DNA of 64,000 bases, from NCBI GenBank assembly GCA_001724265.1, contig MEDY01000255.1:1-64000 (forward strand), given 5' to 3'. The stretch comes from Rhizaria sp. SCN 62-66 (lineage: Eukaryota > Rhizaria, unplaced). Below are positions 1-10,262 of this stretch, piece after piece. The translations under genes were made by a program, and so were the position numbers. Position 1 is the first letter of the stretch. Each line of letters begins with the position of its first letter. The notes beneath the pieces are model-generated. The model had not been told where the DNA came from and did no database searches. It saw only the letters and a program-made list of their open reading frames with translations.

Positions 1-810
1 TAAGCTTTGACGATTATTTCACAGAGATTTCTATTGTGGAAGTTACCTGCCGAAAACTGCGTTTTTGGCGTTTTTTAGTTGACGCTACATAGGGGTTAAT
101 TACATGTACACCCGTATTAGTAACTGTAACTTGGAAGATTATTGTGAGTGTATTGTGGTGTGTGCGTTTGAAAATGAGGAATGGTTGTACCAACTTAAGA
201 GTATTTAGCAGCACTCATCTGTTCGTCTTTAACCATTGGTAAATCGGAAATCAGCGGAGGACTTAACGCTTAACGCGCGCAATGATCTTTGGTAGAAGCT
301 GAACATGAACCATTGACGTATTTGTGTCAGCAAATGTTCTCAAGTTCTTTTTGCAAAGGAACAACTTTGTCTTACTACATCAGAGTCGTAATAGTACTAG
401 AATTGACCAAGTATTATCTTGTTCTCAATATTTTAGGCGGCGAACTATGGATGGCAATGTTTGTTGATACAGTGTGCTTCTTCTTCTTAATCTGAAGCTT
501 AATCTTCTATAGCACTGAGCTTCCTTAGGTAGATCTTCCTGAAAGGCATCGTCAAGATATGTTTTAAAAATATATTCACTCTCATCACTAGATTGTGCAT
601 ATAATCCCGAAATATCGTTTTCTGTGTGCATTATTGTCGCTTTGAAATCGAACAACTATTTCCACAGGCTTTCGCACAAGGTCCCATCTGACAGTGAAAT
701 ACCGAATAGCAATGCATGGATGACTCGAAACATCAACTAATTGTTCGCTAATCTTTGCGCTTGACCCACAACAAGCTATTTCCACCATCGTTTGAAATCT
801 CACAGAAACG
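1..810. other. AT-rich flank, no gene seen
   Basis: Only short frames without family resemblance are present on either strand. The sequence is AT-rich like other spacers in the window. A possible 3' splice site (pyrimidines then CACAG) lies about 5 bases before the ATG at 811, so an upstream non-coding or coding exon of the next gene cannot be excluded. Confidence 0.4.
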
Positions 811-3261
811 ATGCAATACGTCGACGACGCACACCGCCATGCCCACGACGCTCGCTTCCATGCCGCCATCAGGCATGTGACAGCTCTGACGTCAGATCTC
901 GATGCTTTGTCTGAATTGTAGGAAGAGATTACTTTAAGTGAACACCGCGACGTTTCCTTGCTTCGCGAGAGCGGAGTTGTCCCACTGCTGCTGCAGTCGC
1001 TCGTGCTGGGTGGCGAAGCGACAACGGACGCACGCCTTGATCCTATCTTAAAAATGTTTCAGCAAGTCGCGCTCTGGCAAGGTGGCTGCAATTTACTTGC
1101 CGAGTATGGCGCCTTTGAACGAGTCTTTACTGTACTTCCTATTCTTGCTCATGATGAGAGCAAGAGCGTAGCCGCGACAATGTTTGCCTTCGCGGAGACT
1201 TTTATGCGCAAGCAGGAGCCTTCCATTTCTGCGAGGCAAGCTGTGTCAAAAAACTGTCTGGCGTTCTTGCGTGAAGTCGAGCGGTACTGTGTTGACTCAA
1301 CGGATTATTAGTATCTAACATATCACTCCAGCGCTCCTCTTGAAATGATAACGTAGCTCCACTCAGGGTTGCTTCCATTTAGGTCGGTGTCCGACTTTGT
1401 TCCGCTGCTACGCAGGATCATCCGGCATCTTTTGACGCTTTAGTCGGACTTCGAACCAGAATGGATGTTGATGCCCCGTGACTTCTACAAAGCTCTTCAT
1501 GGCGTCTTTATGTGTGGCGTCAGTGGCCAAGACCCAGATGATGCACAGCGTCGCGCGGATATGGCGGACTTCGCAGCCAGTGGCGAGTTTCAGGCATTGT
1601 TTAAGTTTCTGAGTTGGGATTTAATGATCCAATTTCTGAAATTGTTTGATCATGCCACGTTTGTCTGTGCCTTCACTCATGATCGCATCGAGTGCGTTAT
1701 CGACTGGATTAACGCGGCGGATCCTGACGACAATGATCCCCGAAGGCTTTTTAATGACTTGCTGGGGGTAGTTGCGCATGTATCAACCCAGCTTCCAGAG
1801 TTTGCCCGAAGTCTCTCTTCCGTGAGTAACTTTGATGTGATCTTACGCAACCTGAGCAATCGTTGGTGCATTTGGGTGGAAGATACCCCAAACAATTTGA
1901 TGATGATATTCTCCAGCATCTTGAACGCTGTCCCAAATAGGGCGCTGGCGGCGCAGCAACTTCTTGCGAACGGTGCAGTGAAGTTGTGCTGCAACTTCAT
2001 TATGTCTCATTTGTTGCTGGGCTTTAATTGTCAGTGTTTGAACTCAACGGACGCTGCACTAATTCTGCGCATGCTCCACTTATTGATCATCATTGGAAAC
2101 GCGTCGCCTGATCATGCAATGGTTGACAACGACGTTAATTTGCGCGAGAACCCCTTCGTGGTCGAGTTCATTGCGAGTCGCGGGCTGCAGGCACTTGATC
2201 TGTTACACTATGATGATCGTGTACTCGTTGACGGCGGGGGTCCTGTACTCTTTGAACGATAGCAACTGTGCTCACTACTGGCAACGCTGGGCGTGGTTGT
2301 GCCGGACACACCAGCAGCAGTAGAGCAGTGGCGCATCCAGGCTCACAAAGAATTGAATGACTTTGTATACCCAAACGAAGACTGGCAGTGTGCGTTAAAC
2401 AACTATATTTCAAGCCACTACTTCCAAAATAGCGGCTTTCTTCAGAAGTCTCAGTCTTTACGTCGACAATATGGCGGACATGTCCCTTCTGGAGCTGCCT
2501 TAACAGTCTTGCAGACCAGGGCGCGCGAGCTCATCCGTCGTGCGGCGACGAGCGATGTCGCGGCCGAGCATACAGCCTTTGATGAGCAGATGGCCCTGGA
2601 TGTGGTGATGACGATGCGTCTGTACAATGCACATTCCTCGTTGCCGGAAGTGTACACGATGACGATACGGCTCAATGATGAGAGTTTACCTGCCAACTCT
2701 GCCCATTTTCGCACTGCGGCTCGAAATACTTGTCTTGGTAGTTGCCTCCATACATGTTTTATACCACCCCAGCATGGTACAAATCCGACGTTGCCATTCG
2801 TCACATTCTACGGAGAGGATGGCGAGTCCACGTGCGCGACGACACCTCTCGTCCTACCAGACAGTGACATCGTTTACGGCGAGTACTCTCAGCCTGCGCC
2901 GGTCGGCACATCATCTCGTGCAACATTGTACCCCGTTGGTACTGTATTGTATTTTCCCTACACAGTGTATTCGCACTACCAACGCGATCAAGTGAACCCG
3001 CATACTATGCCGTGGTTCATCGTCTTCACACCATGTCCGACGGACTTGCTGCGCGGCGCCGTGCCCGTCGGCCGCGTTATGTCGTGCGTGGCGGGCGATG
3101 AGCCAGCACTGTACGACAGCAGTGATGAGCCTTTTGATGTCACTGTCTTGAAACACCTTGTAACGCGAAGTCACGTCGAGAACTGTTGCAATGGAAATCG
3201 TGTGGCAAAAGTATGTGTTTATTTTAGAAAGTATGTTGCCAAAGATGTCACACAAGTGTAA
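811..3261 (+). CDS. Unrecognised large helical-repeat protein with in-frame TAG codons
   Basis: I do not recognise this family. One frame stays open from the ATG at 811 to a TAA at 3259, except for TAG at 919, 1309, 1354, 1441 and 2260. Coding texture continues straight across each TAG (for example SEL-UAG-EEI at 919, LFER-UAG-QLCSLL at 2260) with no frame change. The first two thirds look like ARM/HEAT-type alpha-helical repeats (LLRESGVVPLLLQSL, DFVPLLRRIIRHLL). The last 320 residues are a different, beta-richer domain. A 99-nt segment at 1284-1382, starting GTACTG and ending CCATTTAG, could be an intron that keeps the frame and removes two of the TAGs, giving about 783 rather than 816 residues. 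The start is chosen because TGA lies in frame at 793. If UAG were a stop this would be a broken gene, but no TAA, TGA or frameshift accompanies the TAGs. Confidence 0.65.
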
Positions 3262-3634
3262 AGCGGCCATAACTCAGCTCGTGTTTTGTATCCACACTTG
3301 TCGCAGTAACAAAAACCTGCACATATATCGCAAGTAAATCTGCACAATCCAAGTCAACGCATGATATTCAGCTTTGAGCCTATGACTTCTGAAGTGCATG
3401 TACTCTGCTCCTCTGCCTTGAGAGTAAACCACAAGCCGCGCATGCACTCAAATGGCGTTGTGCGCTGAACACAACATGCCTATGGCGTCAACATGGCTAC
3501 AAAGTATTGCTCTCTCATAGTATGTTCCGCGCTATCGCTGTGTTTAACGCAATCAGCGTATGCTGTCACCCACAGATCACAGTGATATGACAAAATAGCA
3601 AAACCAGCCGACGTAACTGAACTGTATTCTTGGT
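3262..3634. other. Spacer, nothing recognised
   Basis: AT-richer spacer after the TAA at 3261. I see no frame, repeat or RNA gene that I can support. Confidence 0.4.
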
Positions 3635-4400
3635 GTGACTCTGAACGGGTTTGAAATCAATACTAAATCGATTTTCTCAACTCCAGCCGTCACCTCAACA
3701 GCAGCGTCATTACCAGCCCCGCCAGTTGCAATAGCCGCAGTCGTTGTCTGCGCGCAGAAACGGCGGCAGCGGCGGGCCTGCCGACGTGGCGTCGCCTCGC
3801 CAGGCTGTGGCGACGGCGGCACGCGTGTCTGTGGCTTGTGTGGGAGCAACTGCCGCTTTTGCTGGAAACCTTGGGGCTGGGCGACTCGCCGTTGCTGCTA
3901 CTGCTACTGTAAGTGGCACACGTTGACTGTAAGTCGTGCTGTTGCTGCTGTTGCTGCTGCTGGTGCGACTGCCGTTGACCCGAACCTTATTTGCAGGCGC
4001 TGTGACAGCATTATTAACTGCAACTGCAGTGACAGCAGCCGCAGTAGCCTCAACACTCCTGCCAGCGCTGCGTAGAACGCGTCGAGCTCCGCGGGCACGT
4101 GAGGCGAAGAACGTCAAGTAGCCAAACCGACAGCGGCAAGGCGTGGTTGCCGGCGAGTACATGGCGCGGCAGGCGCACATGCGGCCGACGATCGCCTTCA
4201 AGATGAGGCCGCAGTAGGGGAGGGGTGGGAACATCATGGGGGCCATCCGGGAGAAAAGGCTCTCGATCGGGGTCACAAGCGTGACGCTTGTCGCCAGCGA
4301 CAAATGTCGTTGTTCGTCTCCTTTGGCTTTGGAGGGCGGCCTACACTCTGCTCGAAACCATCTGCCTGTTTTCTGCTCGTAGAAACTCATTGATTTGTGA
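3635..4400. other. Coding-like GC-rich island, strand unresolved
   Basis: This segment has the GC content of an exon but reads on both strands. On the minus strand one frame is open for 247 codons (4453-3710), with no good ATG near its beginning. On the plus strand a spliced reading is possible: a frame to 3911, a GTAAGTGG donor at 3912, an acceptor TTATTTGCAG ending at 3996, then a frame to a TGA at 4398 crossed only by TAG at 4119, 4215 and 4380. No ATG is seen in the plus-strand first exon, so another upstream exon would be needed. Neither translation resembles a family I know. Confidence 0.25.
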
Positions 4401-4768
4401 TTGGAAAATTCCTTGAATTCTTGTATTTCGATGTTAGGAACACAAGTTAACAACGTGATATATTGGCCCTAGAATGGCCGCAAGAACATAACTGCACTGC
4501 CGCAGCAAGCGAAGAGCATTGTGACACATCTTAGCATACTAAGAGCCAGGTAACCATTATGAATACAGAATGAGTATAATGAGTTCTCTTAATGGTATAG
4601 CTCAATACTTGGTGATGCTACAGCAGCATACTCGCACCATCATAAAAAGCTCTAGCACAAATGGAATCAGCCTACACACAATTTGACAGTAAAGGAACAT
4701 ATGAACATCAAGCAAAAAATATTATAAGAATTCATTGTTAGTATATCGTAAATATGCGCCGTGTAGTC
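4401..4768. other. AT-rich spacer
   Basis: No supported gene. This is the 3' flank of the TMEM107-like gene on the minus strand. Confidence 0.35.
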
Positions 4769-5482
4769 TTAAATTCGTTCGCTTTCTGATGTTAAAGCGA
4801 TATCAACTTGATAAGCATTCACAAAACGAAAGAGGTGTGTTTGGTTTCTAACGTACGAGCAAAAGGCCCAAATGATCCAGAAAGTTGAGTAATGCCACTT
4901 CTCCATCAAAAACCACGCAATGAGAATTGCGGCGATGTAGTGCGCGCAAGTATCTGTGTTGTTGTAGAGCAAGGTCAAAGGGTAAACGTGTCAGCGAAAA
5001 TGGCATGAGGAAAGAAGTGGAGGATAGAATAGAGAGATAAGCACTATAGAGTGTATATATTGAATATAATGCAAACAAGTCTCATTAACGTCATATATCC
5101 TCTTGTTGTTTGGAAGAAAGTGATGGCTAATCAGTCTACTGTCCTAACCAGTGCTTGCTTTCGTGAGAAGCAGAACCAAGACGACATAATATCGCATATT
5201 TTCGATGAAGTACGTACCATAGACGTTGACAATCGGACTAAACATCGAGAACCCGGCAAACAGCCCAAGAATCTCGGCCGCCTGGAAGAGGATGGTGAGC
5301 CAGACGGCCGCTTCGAGCGAGCTGTAGACGGTGTCGTACTGGCTCGAGGTGTGGTTGTAGGGAATCGACGCGATGACGTTGTCCGACATCTGGTACAGCA
5401 CCATGATGGCGACGGCAAGATGCGCAAGTGTGGCGATAAAGCGCGCGGGAATGACCGTGCTGAGGTAGTTCTGGGAGCCCAT
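4769..5482 (-). CDS. TMEM107: TMEM107-like ciliary transition-zone membrane protein
   Basis: Two exons, 5482-5218 and 4953-4769, joined across a 264-nt intron starting GTACGTAC, give 149 residues ending in TAA. Human TMEM107 is 140 residues. The match runs through the protein: an N-terminal PARFIATLAHLAVAIMVLY segment like PSRFLTLLAHL of the animal protein, ILGLFAGFSMFSP in the middle, and an exon-2 segment FLMEKWHYSTFWIIWAFCS matching the family's ERWECTTYWYIFVFCS. Four hydrophobic spans are visible. In animals the protein sits in the MKS module of the transition zone and gates ciliary membrane content, so its presence implies a flagellated stage. The start is the ATG after which family similarity begins. 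The upstream frame is open but has no other ATG in frame. Confidence 0.85.
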
Positions 5483-6087
5483 GGAGGGCAATCTTGAAAG
5501 CGGGCCGCGGGTGGGCGGGTTGTGGTTGCGGTGCTCAGGTTGCGGTTGCGGGAGCGGAGTGGTGGAAGAGCGCTGGAGAGACACAGACAAAGATACAGAT
5601 AATATTATAAAAGGAAATTCAGTATAAGAAAGGCGTTTATATTTTGGTGAGACTGCATTGTCATAGACGGAAGATGGCGCAAGTTATGAACAACAAAAGT
5701 TGGGCTGATTCAAACCTGACGGCGCGAAGGGCAGCAGCTGCTGAGGTCCAACGGGAGGGTCGGAACTGCGGAGACGAAAACAGCTTCCAGAGCGTTCAAA
5801 CGACCGTCAGAACGAATCTTGCAGAGTCCCTTGGACTAGCTTTGTGTGCTAGATTTCTGATCTAAATGAATTCAGTTTGAAAATGCGCGCAAGGGGCTCT
5901 TCACTCACTGGAACCCGAAAGCCATGCCTCTTTACATCACTATTGGCCCACGTATCCCGCATTCCTTGCATGCCCCACAAACCGAGTGTTTCTCCCTCAT
6001 TTTATCTGATATGACCAATCATCCCCTCATATATATTTTGCTCCTTTTTATCACTCTTGATGTTGCGTATTTATCAGTAAATCCCCG
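5483..6087. promoter_or_regulatory. Divergent intergenic region
   Basis: About 600 bases between two divergently oriented starts (TMEM107-like at 5482 minus, small membrane protein at 6088 plus). It presumably holds both promoters. No specific box is clear to me. Confidence 0.35.
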
Positions 6088-6432
6088 ATGGCTGAGGAGA
6101 ACTCTTTCCGCAAGATGATCACCCGCTCCCGTGAGTTCTGCGAGACGGCCTACAACCACACCAACAACACAATTGACGCTCTCCGCGACCCCGCCCGCCA
6201 GTTCAATGACTCCGTGACCGTTTTCACGCGCCCCGCGTTCTCGTGGTTCCACGAGCAGCGCCACACGCGGCCCTGGATGCTCGTCGGCGCCACCGCCACG
6301 GCCACGGCCATTTGCTCCTTCCCCTTCGGCCCCAGCGCGGCAGCCCGCAACACGATCCTGGCTACCATTCTGACCACGTGCGTCGTCAACCCCGAGTATG
6401 TCGTCAAGGTTGTGCGTGACAAGGAGCACTAA
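6088..6432 (+). CDS. Small two-span membrane protein, unknown function
   Basis: A single-exon frame from ATG to TAA gives 114 residues with strong GC-rich coding bias that drops sharply at both ends. The N-terminal half is polar (FRKMITRSREFCETAYNHT). The C-terminal half has two hydrophobic segments, about residues 69-89 (WMLVGATATATAICSFPFGP) and 92-107 (TILATILTTCVVNPEYV), joined by a short turn, as in small hairpin membrane proteins. I do not recognise the family. A mitochondrial or ER small membrane protein would fit the shape, but this is only inference. Confidence 0.6.
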   Translation: MAEENSFRKMITRSREFCETAYNHTNNTIDALRDPARQFNDSVTVFTRPAFSWFHEQRHTRPWMLVGATATATAICSFPFGPSAAARNTILATILTTCVVNPEYVVKVVRDKEH

Positions 6433-6759
6433 GTGAGCCGCCAAACGAGCGCAACTATTGCGTTGCGCGACACCGAAGGCGGAAGCTGCTCTGAACTAGC
6501 TTCACGAAAACAAAGCTCTGACCGGCTTAATGTGCTCTGATTGGTCTCAAACTGTATAACCATATGTTTGTGATGAATACGTTTGTGTACGTTGAGTCCA
6601 ACGATTAAACTGTTCGAACACCTGTATATTCGAATTGTTTACCTCGTACGATCGACGCTAGAGTGACGAAAGCATCGTGCTCTTGACGACGTGAACACGA
6701 CAAAGCGAAGCTAATAAGACAATTGCTGCTGTCATTATTATAAAATCAAATCAACAAAT
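6433..6759. other. Convergent spacer
   Basis: Lies between the end of the small membrane protein and the inferred 3' end of the minus-strand snoRNA host gene. Nothing else is supported. Confidence 0.3.
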
Positions 6760-7258
6760 ATCATTTATTTAGAAGAAAATGCAAATCATGCAATCATCGA
6801 CTCGTTAACTCCACGCTTCTGCTCTGCTATGGTGTTGACGCCTCCGAGCTGCGTAAGCGATTACGACAGAATACCAGGAATATGGATGATAGAGCTCAAT
6901 GAGTGATGGGATGCAGCGTAAAAACAATTAATAAACAACCTCCTATTAATGTTCCCCTCGTCCGTCTTCAAAAGGCAAACACGAATCACATCATCGCCGG
7001 TCACTCACGAAAAACGTCGTCACAGGTCACAATACGCTTTAACAAAGTACAAGCAAACAAATAAGACTTGACGATAAGGAGTATCTAAACAAGCATTGTG
7101 TATTGGCGGAAACTATCGCTGACAAAAAAGCAGATTAAGCAATCTAAAAGTGTGAAGAGAAACGGCAATTGCGAGAGAGTGCGTGAGTGCAAAGCTTCAT
7201 AGAAACGTTAAGCGTGATGCTACAGTAAAAGCACAACACTTGAAATACGTGTTATAGT

Positions 7259-7354
7259 GGTTATAATGAAAATATCAGAGATCTTGGTGGAAAAATGTGT
7301 CGTCAGCGCCGAAGCTCTTGAGTAGCAATGATTCGTAGTCATCATTTGTATAAC
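7259..7354 (-). ncRNA. U24: Box C/D snoRNA, U24-like (copy 1)
   Basis: C box ATGATGA at 7345-7339 and D box CTGA at 7278-7275, bracketed by a 7-bp external stem (GGTTATA with TATAACC). The guide before the D box, CCACCAAGATCT, is complementary to the conserved large-subunit rRNA segment AGATCTTGGTGG. The base five positions upstream of D pairs with the C of AGATC, the site known as Cm1437 in yeast 25S. A second stretch, TTGCTACT, pairs with the adjacent rRNA AGTAGCAA. This two-guide arrangement on neighbouring rRNA is diagnostic of U24. The D' box is degenerate. Confidence 0.88.
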
Positions 7355-7578
7355 CGATGCGCGTGCCTAAAGGAAGAAGCAGCAGCAGTGAAAGATGACA
7401 TACCTTAAGAAGGGGGGGCACTTGCTTATCAAAGCAAGCGCTGTCAGTTCTCGCGAAAGCGTCACGTTGAATCCGCGCGAAACCGCTAAGACGGAAATGA
7501 ATGAAGTTGAAGAAGCAAAGATGAGACGAAGGTTTACAAAAGATTGTAGACTCACAAGGGGACTGAAAGGGTTGTTTG

Positions 7579-7668
7579 TTTTACTAAAGTCAGAGATCTT
7601 GGTGGAAAAATGTGTCGTCAGCGCCGAAGCTCTTGAGTAGCAATGATTCGTAGTCATCATCCGTAAAA
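7579..7668 (-). ncRNA. U24: Box C/D snoRNA, U24-like (copy 2)
   Basis: C box at 7660-7654, D box at 7593-7590, and a 6-bp external stem (TTTTAC with GTAAAA). From C box to D box the sequence is identical to copy 1, but the flanking stems and intron sequence differ. It lies in the next intron upstream (donor near 7711), so the unit was duplicated and only the snoRNA body was kept unchanged. Confidence 0.88.
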
Positions 7669-8018
7669 CGAGAAGAGTGGGTAAAGGAGAAGCAAATTGA
7701 GAACACGGACGTACATGTAACTTTGCAGGCGACTGCAAAACTTGGCACAAGTGACAAAAGTTCACTAAGTCAACATCCACAACCTAAAGAAGACAGAACG
7801 TGGACATGGGAAGGAGGATGCATTAGTTACCATGTAGAAAGTCGTAGTACTGGTTAAGGGCCGACAAAATAACGCGAAATCGCAACGTTATACTTTGCTA
7901 TACCACGAGGTATACCGAGAGTAAAATGAATAGATTATTTAAATTTGATAAATAGAAGTTCAGAAAATATTGCCAAAAATTTGCTTGATTTCACGATACC
8001 CCATGCGCCGGGATGCTT

Positions 8019-8090
8019 CGACTCAGAACGAGACGCGCGCCAACGCACGGAGTAGCATCAAACTAGCCATAAAATTTGTTCATCACAACA
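8019..8090 (-). ncRNA. Candidate box C/D snoRNA, target uncertain
   Basis: C box GTGATGA at 8086-8080, 64 nt after a GTACGT donor at 8150, with CTGA at 8026-8023. The guide end GTCTCGTT is complementary to eight bases, AACGAGAC, found in conserved small-subunit rRNA, but eight bases is a weak match. No convincing terminal stem. Confidence 0.5.
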
Positions 8091-8783
8091 ACTCACGCGT
8101 CATTTAGACTCGTTGAGTGGATGCCATAAGACATAGACGTACCAAATGTGTTGCTGACACGGACATTGCTGGCAAGCGAAACGCAAGCGAGACAAAGCGC
8201 GTGCGTAACGGTATTGACACTTGACTACACCGAGCACAAGCAGGCCGAGCGGGGGGGCGCGACCGAGAGGGCTAGAGGACGAGACAAGAAACGAGAGAGC
8301 AACCAGGTATATGAGTGAACAATATCATTGTTGCGTTGTGATGAGAGAATTGAGGGAGAATATCCACTCAGACAAATGCCTATAAATTGCCATCACGGTT
8401 GAGTGACGCCTCCTGCTTGTCGTGGCCCTCAGAACGAGGGACTCACATCGCACAGGGATTGTCGTAAGACGTGTGTAATAATTTCTTCAGTGTGGGATGT
8501 GATGTGATGCGATAGCGGGGGATGCAGGCACAAGAGTGCGGTGATACGGCAGTGCTGGAGAAGAAACATACCTTGATGAGTCATGTGTCAAAAGTAAACC
8601 AACAGTCAGCAGTTGCCAAACGACTGAGCTCTGAAGCTAATTGCACAGACTAAATAGCAGAAACACGAAGATCAAGGACTCGATGTGAGGGAATGGACTC
8701 AGAGAGAGAAACAAAGTTAACTAACACGGTTGTTTACAAACAATTTCTACTCAAATTGCGAGTGCTTCGCAAAAGGAGCAAAA

Positions 8784-8865
8784 AGAGTCAGTTTAGTATT
8801 AATGTTTCGTTCTCAGCAATGATAATTACAGTACAGGTCCGTGAAAACAATTAATCATCATGTTT
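8784..8865 (-). ncRNA. Box C/D snoRNA with possible 18S guide
   Basis: C box ATGATGA at 8861-8855, 60 nt after the GTATGT donor near 8921, and D box CTGA at 8791-8788. A second CTGA lies at 8816-8813. Between them the stretch CACGGACCTGT is complementary to ACAGGTCCGTG, close to the conserved small-subunit rRNA ACAGGTCTGTGATGCCC. If the following CTGT acts as a D' box, the target would be the G known to be methylated in other eukaryotes. The D guide itself matches nothing I recognise. Confidence 0.62.
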
Positions 8866-9486
8866 GTTTGTAGTGGCAAAGGGCAAGGCAGACAGTCTTG
8901 AAACAAAGCCCAAAAACATACCTCACATGAGACTCGCTTAGAGTTGGGGGGGAAACTGTGTCGCGGGAGTAACGTCTTAAAAACCAAGACTGTCACATCA
9001 AAGAGACATAAAACGTCACCAAAACGAGTGAGAACGATGCCATATAGAAGTAATCTAATCATACGGAAGAGCTCTCATACGGAAGAGATAATACGTAAAC
9101 AAGTACAATCTCTCGTGTGTGTTGTAAGGAATTGATTGGTGTCCTTAGCGACAATGCGAAATCGACATTGTGGAGTCGTTAATCACAACAAAAACCGTTA
9201 TCAGCGGCCGACTACCACTCCGACCGCCCGTCATTGTCAGTTATCTTCATTGGACGAGACTAAAACAAGACTGAAACAACTACAAAGAGGAAACTGGAGC
9301 AGAGGTAAAAAAGAAGCTTTAGACATACCATTACCGTTTCGCAACACCAAAAGTATTGCTGTTGTCACACCAGTCGTGAAACACGCGTCAAGCCATAGGG
9401 CTACAAACATAAATGTGTAAAGAAGGAAACGGTGAGGTCTTCGTAGTACGAGAGAGGCTTGCGGGTTGCAGTAAAGATTGGTTTTT

Positions 9487-9574
9487 GAGTTGAAGTCAGT
9501 CAAAAAAAGGTAAGTATTGGTTTTATCCTCACATTTGATGCAGAAGCTGGACATGGTGATCATCATATCAACTC
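9487..9574 (-). ncRNA. Box C/D snoRNA with 7-bp external stem, target unknown
   Basis: C box ATGATGA at 9566-9560, 57 nt after the GTATGT donor near 9623, and D box CTGA at 9499-9496. The flanks GAGTTGA and TCAACTC form a perfect 7-bp external stem, which strongly supports a snoRNA. I recognise no rRNA complement for the guide before the D box. Confidence 0.7.
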
Positions 9575-9784
9575 GGGTATTGGGACAGCGAACTAGGGCT
9601 TTAGTCCTGGAGCTGAGACATACCTTGAGCGAGGTCAAACTGGGGAGTGCAACAGCGGCGTCCGCTTCAGTGCATACTAACAAGACGACTGCGAGTATAA
9701 GAGATAAAATACAATCGTGTGAGTCGTGGTCGTCAAGTTTAGATCGTCGACTGAGAACGATAAAGTAAATTGTTGTAGAAAAGT

Positions 9785-9884
9785 ATAATCAGACTTGCTC
9801 CAATGCCTGGCAAGACACAATTGAGCTGGTTTCCTGTCTCTCGTCATAGTCGATAAGATGGGGAAAGAAAGCGTCATCATTTGT
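9785..9884 (-). ncRNA. Box C/D snoRNA, duplicated family (copy 1)
   Basis: C box ATGATGA at 9880-9874 and D box CTGA at 9792-9789. An internal stretch AGGAAACCAGC is complementary to GCTGGTTTCCT, a conserved large-subunit rRNA segment, and is followed by a degenerate D' box (CTCA). The guide before the D box has no rRNA complement I recognise. It lies in the intron whose donor is near 9994. Confidence 0.7.
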
Positions 9885-10162
9885 TGGGAATCAATAACAG
9901 AAATAATAGAAAACGAAAACGAAAACTGGAAGTATCAGTAAGTAGAAACGCGGTTAAGGCTAAGTTTGCGATGCTTGCTTCAGAAGCATGACATACCTGA
10001 TGCAGAAACCTTGAAAGTGCAGCACTGCGCAGACCACCAACAATCGTCTATAAACAAGATAAAGGAACAAGATCAAGGAACAAAGTCGAGAGCTACCGAT
10101 GTGAGTGATGGCGTTCGAGAGTTGCGAAGTTAGAGCTAAACTAAGTTAAGGGTGATTGTTTT

Positions 10163-10262
10163 GTAATCAGACTTGCTCCAATGCCTGGCAAGACACAATT
10201 GAGCTGGTTTCCTGTTTCTCGTCATAGTCGATAAGATGGGGAAAGAAAGCGTCATCATTTGT
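10163..10262 (-). ncRNA. Box C/D snoRNA, duplicated family (copy 2)
   Basis: C box at 10258-10252, D box at 10170-10167. It differs from copy 1 by one base across about 92 nt (a C/T change beside the internal guide), while intron sequence outside is unrelated. It lies in the adjacent intron (donor near 10309). Confidence 0.72.

Noticed and set aside
811-3261. The TAG-broken frame as a pseudogene
   Set aside because: A decaying gene should show TAA, TGA and frameshifts as well; only TAG occurs, and the frame is never lost across about 816 codons.
7367-7780. 137-codon minus-strand frame as a protein gene
   Set aside because: It overlaps a U24 snoRNA, splice sites and two introns, and the translation has no coding bias.
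9201-9253. C/D snoRNA at 9201-9253
   Set aside because: The C box has a mismatch (ATGAAGA) and a CTGA directly after it; no external stem. Mentioned only as a weak possibility.
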